DNA of 64,000 nt from Cylindrotheca closterium (taxonomy: Eukaryota; Bacillariophyta; Bacillariophyceae; Bacillariales; Bacillariaceae). The notes beneath the pieces were generated by a model. That model saw only the letters and a program-made list of their open reading frames with translations. It searched no databases and was not told the DNA's origin. The position numbers were made by a program, and so were the translations under genes. The DNA lies in assembly GCA_933822405.4 (NCBI GenBank), contig CAKOGP040000224.1:238383-302382 (forward strand), in the 5' to 3' direction. This document shows, piece by piece, positions 42,274 through 53,112 of this stretch (the first letter of the stretch is position 1; every line of letters begins with the position of its first letter).

Positions 42274-45189
42274 TTAATTCAACACACCATCATTGTCGTT
42301 TCGAGATGTCGCTTGACGCTCACACCCAACCCCCGATTCCAAGCAGCAATGCGAACAACACGAACACGAAACAAAGGAAGGATTCCCTCGGCAGTTGGCA
42401 TAAAACATTTGATAGATTTGACCACTTTCACAAAACAAAGGATCCAAGTTTCCCGTGAGCGATGTGGATTCCAAAAATAAAAGAGACAAGTTGCTCAGTT
42501 GGTTGAATGTGGATGGGATACGGCCGTTCAAACCATTGTCGTGAAGCACCAAGCCTGTCAATTTGGTCAACCTTCCAAGCTGAGCCGGTATAGAACCAAT
42601 CAAAAAGTTTCGTTGTAACCCCAGATACGTCAATTCCTGCAAAGTTCCCAATTCCGTCGGAATTACACCAAAGAGATTGTTGGACCCCATTGTCAACTTC
42701 TTTAGCGACGTGTATTGACCAAGCTCCCGTGGTATAATACCGTCTAAAGAATTGACATCCAGTACAATTTCTTCAATCACATAGCCCTTTGCATCCAAGG
42801 TGGAACGGCACGTTACACCCTCGGTGGCCGCTCCCGCACCTCCATCGTTCCAATCGCAGATACTCGTGGCCGCCAAAAAGTTGTACTGGATTCTCCAATT
42901 CGGCCCATCGGTGGAAAAGTACAAGAGCGCCATGACATACCGGTCGATGATTTCCTCATAGAAAGCAATGTCATGTCCCTTTCCTAGTTTGGCAACTGGA
43001 TCCAATATGGAAGGATCATCCTCATTGACCAACCATTGAAAGGCACGATGCTGAAAGCTTGTTTCGTCGAGTAAGCTGGAAGCACTGGAAGCTTCGTTGG
43101 CTACTTGAAAGAGGAATTGTTCTCGATTGAATCCAAAGGGGTCAATGGTAGGAAATTGGGTTAGTCGCCGTGTCGGTCGCTGGGTGGGTGGTCGTGTGGG
43201 TTCAGCAGTGGGTGGTTTAAGAGTTGGTCGGAGTGTAGGACGGGCCGTGGGTGGTGGTGAAGGAATCACAAAATCGTTGGGTGCCGACGTGGGATTTGGT
43301 GTTGTGGATATCGTGGCTGGGACATCATCATCATTATCATCATTGTTATTATTATCACCACCACCTTGGGTATTATTGACAATGATGATTTGAAAATCGT
43401 CATCGTCCGTCCGATTCAATTTGATGGTATCCGCAAGACTGGGTGGGTTGTCTTGAATGGCCCCCTCGTCGGCCGTAACGGTCCGAATGATAATCAGAAT
43501 GGAAGTTAAAAGAAAGATTCCAATCAAAACGACCAACAATAATCGGTTTCGCCGGGTCCAGGCGGAAAATTCGGCACAAATTGGAAATTCTTGCTCTCGG
43601 ACTTCTTGTCCATCCCCACCACCACCACCACCACCATTGCGAGGCTCATCTTCAAACCGACTGATGTCATTAAGGGCGTCACTGCTCAGCGATACATTGT
43701 TTCGATTCCCCCGAAACACGTCATCGTCAAAGGTTTCATTGTCATCATCGCTGTCTTGGTAAATGATGTTGCTGGCATTTCGATAGTTTCGCGATTGCTC
43801 CGTGTTGCTCGTCTTTGGCGTCTTGGTAGGCGTGATGTTTGGCTGATGATGATTCGTAAAAGGAGAGGTTGCCGACAAGGGCGCTGCATTCTTGGTGGGC
43901 GTAATTGTATTGTTGCTGTTGCTGTTGTTGTTTTGGTTGTGGTCGTCCGTACTCGTTTCCATATCCATACTATCCTGATGGTGCGAATGATCATGAATGC
44001 GATTGCGACTCGGAGAATCAATGAGTCGATGTGGTTCGTCTCGAAAGAAGGCATGCTGATTGTGCAAAAGAGGAGGAATGGGTGACTCGGCGGGGGATCG
44101 ATCCAAAAAGATCATGCCATCTTCCGATTCCGAATCCTCCGGCAATACCAAATGGGAAGACATTGGCACTACCCTTGGAGCATTATTCCCAGCATAATTA
44201 CCAGGATTATTGCCAACATTAGTACGTGTCTGATGTGTCGCTCCAAACTTGTTGAGTGGCGAGTCCGGATACATCATCATCCTCGTCAGGCCTGCTGCTT
44301 GAGCTATTTCGTCTTCCAAATCCAAGGCCCCCGCATCAGCATCCAACGACGAAGAATTCGAATCATCCGAAGAAAATTCCGATTGAGACGAGGAGGAAGA
44401 GTTACCATTTTCGCCACTGGCAGTCTGATACAAGGAATCCAAATTTACATTCGTGGTGCCTTCACCACCACCACTAGGGCTTGCATAATAATCTTTGGAA
44501 TGACGAACGAGAACATCCGAATCCGCATAAGCACCGACGGACGGCAGGGAGAAATCCGAATAGTCGTACGCAGAGACATCGGATACACCAGCAGCAGAGG
44601 AAGATGCATATTGCTGTTGCTGATATTGCTCATTTTGATATTGCTGACTTTGATATTGTTGTTGACTTTGATATTGTTGATTCGCATTCGCAATCGCATT
44701 TCTATTCGTATTCGTATTGCTGGCTTGAATCGTTTGCACCGAGGTAGATGGAACTGAGAGATTGGAGAACTCTGAGCCGCCAAAAATGGAAGACGAGACA
44801 TCCGAAGCAGCATACTGTTGTTGCTGCTGCTGTAGATCCTCCAGTGTAATTTCTTTTCGATGAGGACTATTTCGATGTTCGGCTGCATTGCTAGTCTTTC
44901 GAGTATCCACTCGTTGCATCGGATATACGGAATCTAAGGATGATGCATTGTTCCCGTTTGTATCTGAAGCAGAAGCAGAAGCAGCTTCTTGAAAGAGTGA
45001 GGCTTGCATTGCCAGATGTTGCGCCTTTGTATCCTGTTGTTTACGCCTTGGAGCTTCCCCACCACCACCTCGTCCAGTGGATTCCACAACGTATTCCTCA
45101 TAATTTCGATTCCAATGGGTTCTGGTATTTTCATTTGCTTGCTTTTTGGCATTGGCTACCATCATTGCCGCGAGCTGAGGGTCCTCCAT
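42274..45189 (-). CDS. LRR membrane protein with long disordered cytosolic N-terminus
   Basis: 971 residues, no intron. The first ~540 residues are Gln/Asn/Ser/Asp-rich and disordered, with polyQ and NSN tracts. One membrane segment (NRLLLVVLIGIFLLTSILII, about 545-565) is followed by an acidic/Asn stretch, a PTxRPT Pro/Thr linker (about 640-690), a helical Cys-containing cap, and four or five plant-type LRRs (about 800-905) such as LTYLGLQRNFLIGSIPAQLG. It ends in a Cys-rich tail (YANCRGNPSFVSCSCCSHCC). This architecture is common in diatoms. The LRRs are predicted extracellular, the disordered part cytosolic, and there is no kinase domain. A surface recognition role is inference. Confidence 0.9.
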   Translation of the reverse strand: MEDPQLAAMMVANAKKQANENTRTHWNRNYEEYVVESTGRGGGGEAPRRKQQDTKAQHLAMQASLFQEAASASASDTNGNNASSLDSVYPMQRVDTRKTSNAAEHRNSPHRKEITLEDLQQQQQQYAASDVSSSIFGGSEFSNLSVPSTSVQTIQASNTNTNRNAIANANQQYQSQQQYQSQQYQNEQYQQQQYASSSAAGVSDVSAYDYSDFSLPSVGAYADSDVLVRHSKDYYASPSGGGEGTTNVNLDSLYQTASGENGNSSSSSQSEFSSDDSNSSSLDADAGALDLEDEIAQAAGLTRMMMYPDSPLNKFGATHQTRTNVGNNPGNYAGNNAPRVVPMSSHLVLPEDSESEDGMIFLDRSPAESPIPPLLHNQHAFFRDEPHRLIDSPSRNRIHDHSHHQDSMDMETSTDDHNQNNNSNSNNTITPTKNAAPLSATSPFTNHHQPNITPTKTPKTSNTEQSRNYRNASNIIYQDSDDDNETFDDDVFRGNRNNVSLSSDALNDISRFEDEPRNGGGGGGGDGQEVREQEFPICAEFSAWTRRNRLLLVVLIGIFLLTSILIIIRTVTADEGAIQDNPPSLADTIKLNRTDDDDFQIIIVNNTQGGGDNNNNDDNDDDVPATISTTPNPTSAPNDFVIPSPPPTARPTLRPTLKPPTAEPTRPPTQRPTRRLTQFPTIDPFGFNREQFLFQVANEASSASSLLDETSFQHRAFQWLVNEDDPSILDPVAKLGKGHDIAFYEEIIDRYVMALLYFSTDGPNWRIQYNFLAATSICDWNDGGAGAATEGVTCRSTLDAKGYVIEEIVLDVNSLDGIIPRELGQYTSLKKLTMGSNNLFGVIPTELGTLQELTYLGLQRNFLIGSIPAQLGRLTKLTGLVLHDNGLNGRIPSTFNQLSNLSLLFLESTSLTGNLDPLFCESGQIYQMFYANCRGNPSFVSCSCCSHCCLESGVGCERQATSRNDNDGVLN

Positions 45190-45967
45190 TGTTTGTTGTT
45201 TGTTATAAGGCTTTTGTTGAGCGATACTGTATTGTTAAAGTTTGTTCGTTCTCATTCATGGAGGGAGGCTTTCACCAAACACCTTTCATTCAACAAGCAA
45301 AGGTATTAGAGAGATGATGAAGGTTCTCAGAACCAACGATGATTATTTAGTGTTTTTCATGTGCATTTGAAACTGGCGATTGATTTTCATTCATTCGTTC
45401 AAAAGAGGACAGACATGCCGGCGTGCATAATTCAGAGATTATTGAAGATTCATTCGATTGATTTTTAACTTCTGTCTCGGACAGCCTCTCACGAACATCA
45501 CGCCAACCTTTGCACAGCGAAAATAAAGGTCATCTTTCAATAAATAATCTAATGCTTATCAAATTAAGAGATTTCCATACGGGCGTTTCTATTACCTAAG
45601 CCCCGCTAAATAAAACTGAATGTTGCGACATAAGCATTAATTGAACTGGTCGGGTTTTGTAATAAATGTAATCACGGATGACGATCAGCATTGTTGTTGC
45701 GTACGGCGTATTGTTGGTCGGACTTTTGGATCTCTTTGGTGTGACCGTGTCTCATTGCGGCCTCCTGATTTTTTCACATAATTTTTTTCGTCTGTTGTTG
45801 TTGCTCTAGCTAGCTATTGTCGTTCGCATATACATACTGTATATCTTTCCAAAACAAACACAATATCATCTGCTAATAGCTAAATCACCATTAGCTAACT
45901 ACCCACAACAGTAACAAGCAGAAAAGTCACGTCGGTTTACACCCAAACCAACAAACAGCAAAACAAG
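45190..45967. other. Divergent promoter region
   Basis: Lies between the LRR gene (minus) and the F-box-containing paralogue (plus). Last 70 bases are A/C-rich leader ending AAACAAGATGG. No gene or clear motif seen. Confidence 0.6.
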
Positions 45968-48900
45968 ATGGGCTTGAGGTTCGCAGACGAACCCACGACG
46001 ATTGAGTTCGAGAAGATGACCTGGGAGGAAATGGACGAAGTCTTTTATACGGATGACGAAATTGGGGACTTTCGATATTCCGCCTTCATGATTAACTGTG
46101 GCCTGGAAGAAGAAGATTGGGCTGTGCCGGATGTGGAACCAACACCATGGAATAAGGAAGTGGATGAGATCAGGATTAAGAATTTTGCAACCAATTTAAG
46201 CGAACTCAAGGAGCACCAACTCAAGGCCAAGAAAGAGCATCAGATGGCGGAAATGATGCCACGCAAGGTTGTGTCTCCTACGAACACTGCATCCTCAAGT
46301 ACTTTCAGCGGTGATGACTCTGAGGAAGCTGAAGATGAACCTGAACCTGAGGAAATGGAACCTGAAAAAGAAGATGAACCATCTTCTTCCGAAAAGCCTG
46401 AAACAGAGGGTGATAAAATTGAGAACGATGATTCGAAGGCTGAAGCTGCAATGGATAAACTTCCACCAGCACCACCTCCAGCAGAACTTACCTCACCAGG
46501 GACACCACGAAAGCGACCGAGTGCCTTGATGAGTCCACGTCGCTCACGCAATTCCAAGGCAAACCTATACTCTCCAGAAGCCACAACGAAACCAAAAGTA
46601 TCGGCCATGGTCAATGCCATCAACCTGGAACCAGAAGAAAAAGCAGAGGAGCCACCATCGGCACCAAGCACACCAGGCACGCCACGCAAACGACCAAGTG
46701 CCTTGATGAGTCCTCGGCGATCGCGCAATTCCAAGGCAAACCTATATTCACCAGAACCAGCAACGACGACCAAAGCAGCAGTATCGGTGACGAATGTCGA
46801 TGCTATAAGCCTGCAACCTTGTTCGCGAGAAGAAGAAAAGGAAGACGAACCACCATCGGCACCCAGCACGCCAGGAACCCCACGAAAACGTCCAAGTGCC
46901 TTGATGAGTCCCCGTCGATCACGCAATTCCAAGGCTAATCTGTACTCTCCAGAACCAGCAACGACGACCAAACCAACAGTATCGACCAAGCCAGCACTAT
47001 CGACCATCAACCTAGAACCTTCGCCAGAAGAGGAACCATCGGAAGCCACTGAAATTGAAGAACCAGTAACTGAGCAGGACAAGATGAAAGAAGACGAAGA
47101 AGAAATGGAACCACAAACGGCTGATGATGATTCCAAGCAAGACCACGTACTCAAGAAGAAAAAGAAGAAGAAGAATTCAGATGCTGGTCTGGACACATCT
47201 TCCCATTCTGTTGTATCGACAGCTTCAACGATTGAGTCTCTGGACATGACACCACCATCGTCTTCCAATGATGCCGACAAAAAGTCGCCACTGGAGGATG
47301 TGATTAACACAATTGCAAGTCCGGAAACATCGCAAAAGAAAAACTTGAACAACAAAAACAACAACAACGAATCATCGACAAGCTCCATTTTCTCTGGCAA
47401 CAGGACACCCGAAACGAAACGCTCCAAGTTCGCCGTCAGCAACCTCGGTTCCAGTGTCCACGTCGAGTCGACCTCGCAACGAACGAGACCTACCCTCAAG
47501 AAAACCACCTCGGCAGATCTGGAACACATGAAGACGACTGCTGGTGCTGCCAATACGAATTACGAAAAATCGGAACGATCGGAACGAAAGCTCATGCGGA
47601 CCCATTCCGGATCCGTGTCAAGAGGGAAGCGTCGCAAGACCAAGAAAAAAAAGACATCGTCCTCCAGCAACGATGACGACGACGACGAAGATGAGACGTC
47701 GTCCCCTCGAAAACCAGCGAGACGACTGAAAAAAGGAGACAAGGCACACAGCATTAGCAGTTTCCCAACAGCAGCAATGGAATCTCCCGCAGGAAAACCC
47801 AAGAAGAAAAAGACCAGAAACTCTGTTAGTAGCACTAAACCATCGACGAATGTGCGAGAACTGCCAGCCTCTCCCAAGCACCCAGCCTCTCCCAGGCAAG
47901 TACGTGCATCAAGCCTCAAGAATATGATTTCGCCTGATACCTCTTCCACTGCTGGTCGTTCCAAATCACCGGATCGTTCCAAATCACCTCGCCGCGCCAA
48001 ATCACCCGGTCGTTCCAAGTCGCCTGGCCGCGCCAAATCACCTGGTCGTCGTTCCAAGTCACCAAAGATTAAGAGGTCATCTTTGCTGAACAGCGACAAT
48101 GGTGCCTCCGATGAGACTGATTCGCCTAAACCAAAGAAAATGTCATCGTTCAAACGACCATCGTCCCTAAGAAGCAATGCCTCGGAGGCTAGTCCGAAAA
48201 AGTCCAAAAAGAGATCGTCGTTCAAGCGACCATCGTCCCTCAAGCTTTCCGAGAAAAGCCGCGACGATGCACCTGAGACTCCACAGCGCAAACCTCGAAA
48301 GGGCATGAAGAGGGAGGAAAGTCTGAAGCTAAAATCGGACCCAGATGGCACAGGCCACAGTACGATTGGAACAACAGCAAAGGGCGACAATGACGATGGC
48401 AAGCCTTCATCAAAGAGCAAGAGCAAGAGCAAGAATAATATGGATGGTAGTACAAGTGAAATGACAGCCGAAGTTGATGACGAGAATGACGAGAAGCCGA
48501 AAAGTTCGAGCAGCTTGGGCAGCTTCAAGAGAAGTTCGCTCATTGGGGCAACGAAGAAAACTACAAAGCGGTTTTCAAAATCAATATCTTCCCGGTCCCA
48601 AAGTATGCTTTCCACAATCACCAACAAATTCAAACCCGGTTCCAATTCCAAAAGCGATGGCCAGAAGAAACAACCAGAGGTACAGCACATATCCTCAGAT
48701 CCATCCGCATTTGCCTTCAACGCCCTCCCGGCAGAATTGAAGCAGAAAGTGGCTTTCTTTCTTCCCATTGGTGACGTGATGAACCTAATTGCGACGTCCA
48801 AATCGATGCGCTCTGAAATGAACGTTGACGTCATTTCCTCCCCGTTGACCGATTCCGATTCTCAAAATAAAGTCTATCGTACTGGCATGGGAACGAAGTG

Positions 48901-49239
48901 TATCGTGGCAGTGCTTCCGAACTCAGAAGCAAGCCTTCATACAATGAGGTTTACCTGTGATGTTCGCGTTGGTCTAAGACCGTTTGGCAGGGTCTGGGTT
49001 GTTGAGCAAAACCTTCCAGTCAAGCAAGATCCCGAGAACCTTGAGAGTCTGGGGTTTCATGCGGGCAAAGTCGTTGCCAAATCAGCGTCATTGGACCGAG
49101 ACACTAAAGATTTGGCCTTGACCTTTCCCGTGCATCCTGAAAAGATGTATCAATTTTATGCTAGGTCTCGAATTCACCTACACTTGGAGAACATGACTTT
49201 GGATCGCGTATGCTTCCAAGCGACAACATTCGACTATAT
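45968..49239 (+). CDS. Tandem paralogue A with F-box-like domain; 3' end lost in assembly gap
   Basis: At least 1090 residues before the gap. Residues 1-100 form a conserved block shared with the gene at 49708: MGLRF, TWEEMDEVFYTDDEIGDFRY, CGLEEEDWAVPDVEP, TPWNKEVDEI, NFATNL. The middle is disordered. It has three copies of PGTPRKRPSALMSPRRSRNS plus KANLYSPE (about 175-335), Lys and acidic tracts, an RSKSP/RAKSP array (about 655-700) and FKRPSSL repeats. Residues about 915-955 (FNALPAELKQKVAFFLPIGD and onward) match an F-box, followed by a folded region reaching the gap. The F-box suggests a Skp1/cullin ubiquitin-ligase adaptor. DNA after the gap resembles the 5' leader of the next gene, so the true stop is probably inside the gap. 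Confidence 0.8.
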
Positions 49240-49625
49240 NNNNNNNNNNNNNNNNNNNNNNNNNNNNNNNNNNNNNNNNNNNNNNNNNNNNNNNNNNNNN
49301 NNNNNNNNNNNNNNNNNNNNNNNNNNNNNNNNNNNNNNNNNNNNNNNNNNNNNNNNNNNNNNNNNNNNNNNNNNNNNNNNNNNNNNNNNNNNNNNNNNNN
49401 NNNNNNNNNNNNNNNNNNNNNNNNNNNNNNNNNNNNNNNNNNNNNNNNNNNNNNNNNNNNNNNNNNNNNNNNNNNNNNNNNNNNNNNNNNNNNNNNNNNN
49501 NNNNNNNNNNNNNNNNNNNNNNNNNNNNNNNNNNNNNNNNNNNNNNNNNNNNNNNNNNNNNNNNNNNNNNNNNNNNNNNNNNNNNNNNNNNNNNNNNNNN
49601 NNNNNNNNNNNNNNNNNNNNNNNNN
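49240..49625. other. Assembly gap (386 N)
   Basis: A run of N. It must contain the end of paralogue A, its terminator and the start of the promoter of paralogue B. The apparent open frame reading through to a stop at 49663 is an artefact of unknown bases; the gap length may be nominal. Confidence 0.95.
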
Positions 49626-49707
49626 CCACTAACAAACAAATGCAATCATCAGCTAACGCATAAGGAAACATAATAGGGTAGAAGGGTAAACAAAATAAAA
49701 TATTAAG

Positions 49708-51837
49708 ATGGGCTTGCGTTTCACAGAAGAAACGACGACAGCAGTCTATGAATTTGAGAAGATGACATGGGACGAGATGGACGAGGTTTTTTATACTGAA
49801 GAAGAGATCGGTGACTTTCGACACAGTGCCTTCATGATTGAGTGCGGGCTTGAGGAGGAGGATTGGGCTGTGCCTGATGTGGAGCCAACACCATGGAACA
49901 AGGAGGTTGATGCGATAAAAATCAAGAATTTTGCTACCAATTTAGGTGAACTGAGGGAGCACCAACTCAAGGCAAAACGAGAGCACCAATTGACTGACTC
50001 GACAGCCAAGGTTGATTCTCCACCATCCAATACAAGCGACCCTGTTGAATCTGAGGCCAAGCCATTACACGAGGAACCAAAACTGGAACCAAAGGCTGAG
50101 GCAACTAATCCGGTGATGCAAACTATGCCACCAATAAAATCAGAAAGTAAGCCTGAGACCGAGGACAAAATCGAAAATGAACTGGACCCTGAAAAGATCA
50201 CGACTGTGGATTCCAAGAGCTCCATCGAAGATGATCTCAAGAGCTCGGCTGCTATGCAGGATGCATCTGCTCGAACCGCCACAACTGAATCCACACTGTC
50301 AACTCACGATTCCATCGACAGTCCACCACCAACCACCGTTCCGCTTTCTCCACTACAAAAGACCAATAAAAGCGCCATAACAAAAGAGAACAAAAAATCG
50401 TCACCCAAGCCGCTCGTGAGCCCCATTCAACGATCCTATTCAATGGATACGCGGCGAAAAGACAAATCGAAACTCGATAAAATTCTCAAATCAATCGAAA
50501 GTCCGACAAGATCGCCAAAGAAAACAACAGCTCCAACATTGTCACCAATAGCGAGCCCGAAATCAACAGAAGATAAAGAAGTCAACAAATCCATCAGCCC
50601 ATCGGTCTTCGTACCAAAAATACCGCCGAGAAGTCTTGTCCGTACCAATTCGTTGAAGAAGGGCAACAAGAAAAACCGCTCCAAGGTTCTTGCAAGTCTT
50701 GACAACGAAACATCTGACATGGCGCAAGTGCCAGTGAAAACAAAACTGAAACCAACAAAGTCAGCGGACCTGGAGCATATGAGGACGGCTGCTGAGGAAG
50801 ATCTTGACAAATCGGAGCGAAAACTGAAGAGAAATCTCATGCGCACGACCTCGGGATCGATGAGGAATCTTATGAGACCACCTCGAAGGGGAAAGAAGGG
50901 AGATAAGGATGTTGGCGAGTCGCCTACAAAACCAAAGCGACGAACGAAAAAAAATGGTATGCACGACAGCAGTACTAGTATGGATCTCGAAAGCGTTGCT
51001 GAAGGTTCAGAAAAGAAGAAAAAGAAGAAGAGGAGCTCGCTCAGCAACAGTCAGCGCAGTCTCGGTAGCGGCGGTTCGGCGAAGAAACGATCATCTTTGA
51101 AACGACAGGACTCCTCGACAAAAAAGAAGAGGCCATCTTTGAATCGCGGCGACAGTTCCATGAGTGCAGCATCATCTGGTTCAATGTCGAAGAGGAGACC
51201 GTCTTTGAAACGCAACGATAGTTCCATGAGTGCGACGTCATCTGGTTCAAAGAAGTCGAAAAGGAGATCATTACTGAAGCAGTTAGAAAGAAGCGCTGGT
51301 GAGGATGCATCAGAGCGTAAACCTCGACGGGGTATGAAAAAGCAAGAAAGTCTAAGACTGCAAAAGGAAAAAGAGAAAAAGAACAGGAAATCCTCTGAAG
51401 AAGACCCAGAGTCCTCTTTGTCTGAAGACGAGCTAAACGACCTCAATACTCTCCTATCTCCGATTCGTGAGCCGAAATCGAAACGAGGGACTTCCGCGGA
51501 CCGTTCGTTGGATAGTCAGAATATGAGCTCCATCTCCAGCGGAGTTTCCTTCTTGGGAAGCATCGATGCCGGTTCGGTTGGGAGTGATCGCTCCATTGGC
51601 ACTTTTGATGACGACGAAGATTTTGACCTCCCCAGCAGACCTACCGAATCAGATGGCGAGAGTGAAAATCAAGTCCTGCAAGAATTCTATCGCTACATGA
51701 AATCAGAACCAACGAGACATCATGGTGGCGTCAAAGTTTACACAGTCTACAAGGAAACTACCTCTTCTCACAATGGCAAGGCTACCACCAGCAGAAATTT
51801 CGCAGGGGCTGCTTTGGTGTTGAGTGGCAGTGATTGA
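49708..51837 (+). CDS. Tandem paralogue B, without F-box
   Basis: 709 residues. The first 100 residues are nearly identical in pattern to paralogue A (MGLRF, TWDEMDEVFYTEEEIGDFRH, CGLEEEDWAVPDVEP, WNKEVDAI). The middle is disordered with KSADLEHMRTAAEEDL (also in A as TSADLEHMKTTAG), RRGKKGDK, and three repeats of the KRRPSLKRNDSSMSATSSGS type (about 470-515). ERKPRRGMKKQESLRL is homologous to RKPRKGMKREESLKL of A. The C-terminus (EFYRYMKSEP; VKVYTVYKETTS; FAGAALVLSG) is unrelated to A and there is no F-box. The N-terminal block may be a distant relative of the RGLE-family core. Function unknown. Confidence 0.85.
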   Translation: MGLRFTEETTTAVYEFEKMTWDEMDEVFYTEEEIGDFRHSAFMIECGLEEEDWAVPDVEPTPWNKEVDAIKIKNFATNLGELREHQLKAKREHQLTDSTAKVDSPPSNTSDPVESEAKPLHEEPKLEPKAEATNPVMQTMPPIKSESKPETEDKIENELDPEKITTVDSKSSIEDDLKSSAAMQDASARTATTESTLSTHDSIDSPPPTTVPLSPLQKTNKSAITKENKKSSPKPLVSPIQRSYSMDTRRKDKSKLDKILKSIESPTRSPKKTTAPTLSPIASPKSTEDKEVNKSISPSVFVPKIPPRSLVRTNSLKKGNKKNRSKVLASLDNETSDMAQVPVKTKLKPTKSADLEHMRTAAEEDLDKSERKLKRNLMRTTSGSMRNLMRPPRRGKKGDKDVGESPTKPKRRTKKNGMHDSSTSMDLESVAEGSEKKKKKKRSSLSNSQRSLGSGGSAKKRSSLKRQDSSTKKKRPSLNRGDSSMSAASSGSMSKRRPSLKRNDSSMSATSSGSKKSKRRSLLKQLERSAGEDASERKPRRGMKKQESLRLQKEKEKKNRKSSEEDPESSLSEDELNDLNTLLSPIREPKSKRGTSADRSLDSQNMSSISSGVSFLGSIDAGSVGSDRSIGTFDDDEDFDLPSRPTESDGESENQVLQEFYRYMKSEPTRHHGGVKVYTVYKETTSSHNGKATTSRNFAGAALVLSGSD

Positions 51838-52230
51838 GATGGATACTGCAAGCTATGTTGTAACATTTATTACAACCCAACGCTGTGGAAGTATGCTTCG
51901 GTCGGTGGTTTATATTAGTCTTGGATTGATTCAAAAAGAGCGAAACGTATCAGGTTAAATTTTTGACACGAGTACGTGTACATATGGTTGGAAATTTCGA
52001 CTTAAGGGTGAGACATGGTAGAGACGCTCATTTTTCGCTCGAAGACGTGACTACTGGGTAATGTGACACACAACTTTCCTGACTAGATTGAGAAAATGCA
52101 CGAAACATTTTCATGTGCACAACAATCCAGCGAGTTGTATTCGTGTGGAAGGAGACTCGAAACATAAACAACAGAGCAAGCGAGAGATATTACCCTTGAT
52201 TGATTGCATTGCATAAGCTACCGCCTTAGA
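51838..52230. other. Intergenic
   Basis: No gene seen; carries the probable terminator of paralogue B and the promoter of the next gene. Confidence 0.6.
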
Positions 52231-53112
52231 ATGCACAATGCACAGCAGACACAAGAATGGCCTTCAACGACGACTCGGAAACCGCGTCGAATCAGTGTTG
52301 ATAGCCGTCGACGCCAAGAAGAAGACATTGATGATCGGCCCCAGATGCCTACTCGTTCTTCTGCAATCGTGGATATGCCCATGACGGACTTGTATCCAAC
52401 TGTGTCAAACCTAAATCGCCATGGGATCGCCGTTGGCCAACTATTGGATAGTAGCCGCGTGACTGATGATCGCATTGGCGATGACGATCGATATCGACAT
52501 CCCCAAAGCCATCAAACGCCACAAGGAGAGGAAGTGCAGCTTCAACAGATGTACCACCAACTACCTTCACCACCACAAAGGGCACGCCAGCAAGTTGAAG
52601 CTGTTCCTTCTCCTAGTGCCAACATCAATATGATTCATATTGGTGCGATTGTCAACACTAATGAGGGCGTCGCCACTAGTAGCAATCGCCGTCCCCGACA
52701 GCGCCCGCAAAATATTTCGGTGCCAAAACGGGGAGTGAGACGCTGTATGTCCGCAGTGACCATGTCATCCGACTTGGTTTCATTTGATGGGACAGAATTT
52801 GAAGCCATGCCTGCTGCGGATGACTACATGGACGACGACCAACTGCAAGAGTATTTAGATCAGCTAGCAAAAGAGGAAGATCGGAAGTACCGAGAACGAG
52901 AATCGCTGAAGGAAGAGTTATGTTCGGCATCAGCGAGCAATGTCGAAGATAGGGAATCGCTAAGTCAACTTTTACAACATCTGGATTTTGGTGGTGATGG
53001 AAGTAACGACGACCATGAAGCATACTTGAATCGACTTTTGGAGGAACAAATGCAAGCAGAGGAACAGTATATGAGCAAGGTTGCAAGAAGGGTATCCGAC
53101 ATGTCCTGCTGA
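52231..53112 (+). CDS. Disordered protein with acidic coiled-coil C-terminus, unrecognised
   Basis: 293 residues from the first ATG (MHNAQQTQEW); the frame is open nine codons further only from a TTG. The N-terminal half is Arg/Gln/Pro-rich, including TRKPRRISVDSRRRQEED. Then come a hydrophobic patch NINMIHIGAIVNTNEG and a basic RRPRQRPQNISVPKRGVRR. The C-terminal 110 residues are acidic and helical (DDDQLQEYLDQLAKEEDRKY; DDHEAYLNRLLEEQMQAEEQ), likely coiled coil, with two similar Y-L-[DN]-[QR]-L elements. Function unknown. Confidence 0.65.
   Translation: MHNAQQTQEWPSTTTRKPRRISVDSRRRQEEDIDDRPQMPTRSSAIVDMPMTDLYPTVSNLNRHGIAVGQLLDSSRVTDDRIGDDDRYRHPQSHQTPQGEEVQLQQMYHQLPSPPQRARQQVEAVPSPSANINMIHIGAIVNTNEGVATSSNRRPRQRPQNISVPKRGVRRCMSAVTMSSDLVSFDGTEFEAMPAADDYMDDDQLQEYLDQLAKEEDRKYRERESLKEELCSASASNVEDRESLSQLLQHLDFGGDGSNDDHEAYLNRLLEEQMQAEEQYMSKVARRVSDMSC

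Noticed and set aside
46240..48834. Two long antisense open frames (437 and 424 codons) opposite paralogue A
   Set aside because: They lie wholly against a strongly supported gene; their Ser/Val/Leu-rich composition is what reverse-complemented Ser/Lys/Glu codons produce. No start context or domain.
49240..49663. Reading frame of paralogue A running through the gap to a stop at 49663
   Set aside because: The codons are unknown bases. The DNA after the gap resembles the 5' leader of paralogue A and precedes the ATG of paralogue B, so it is leader, not coding.
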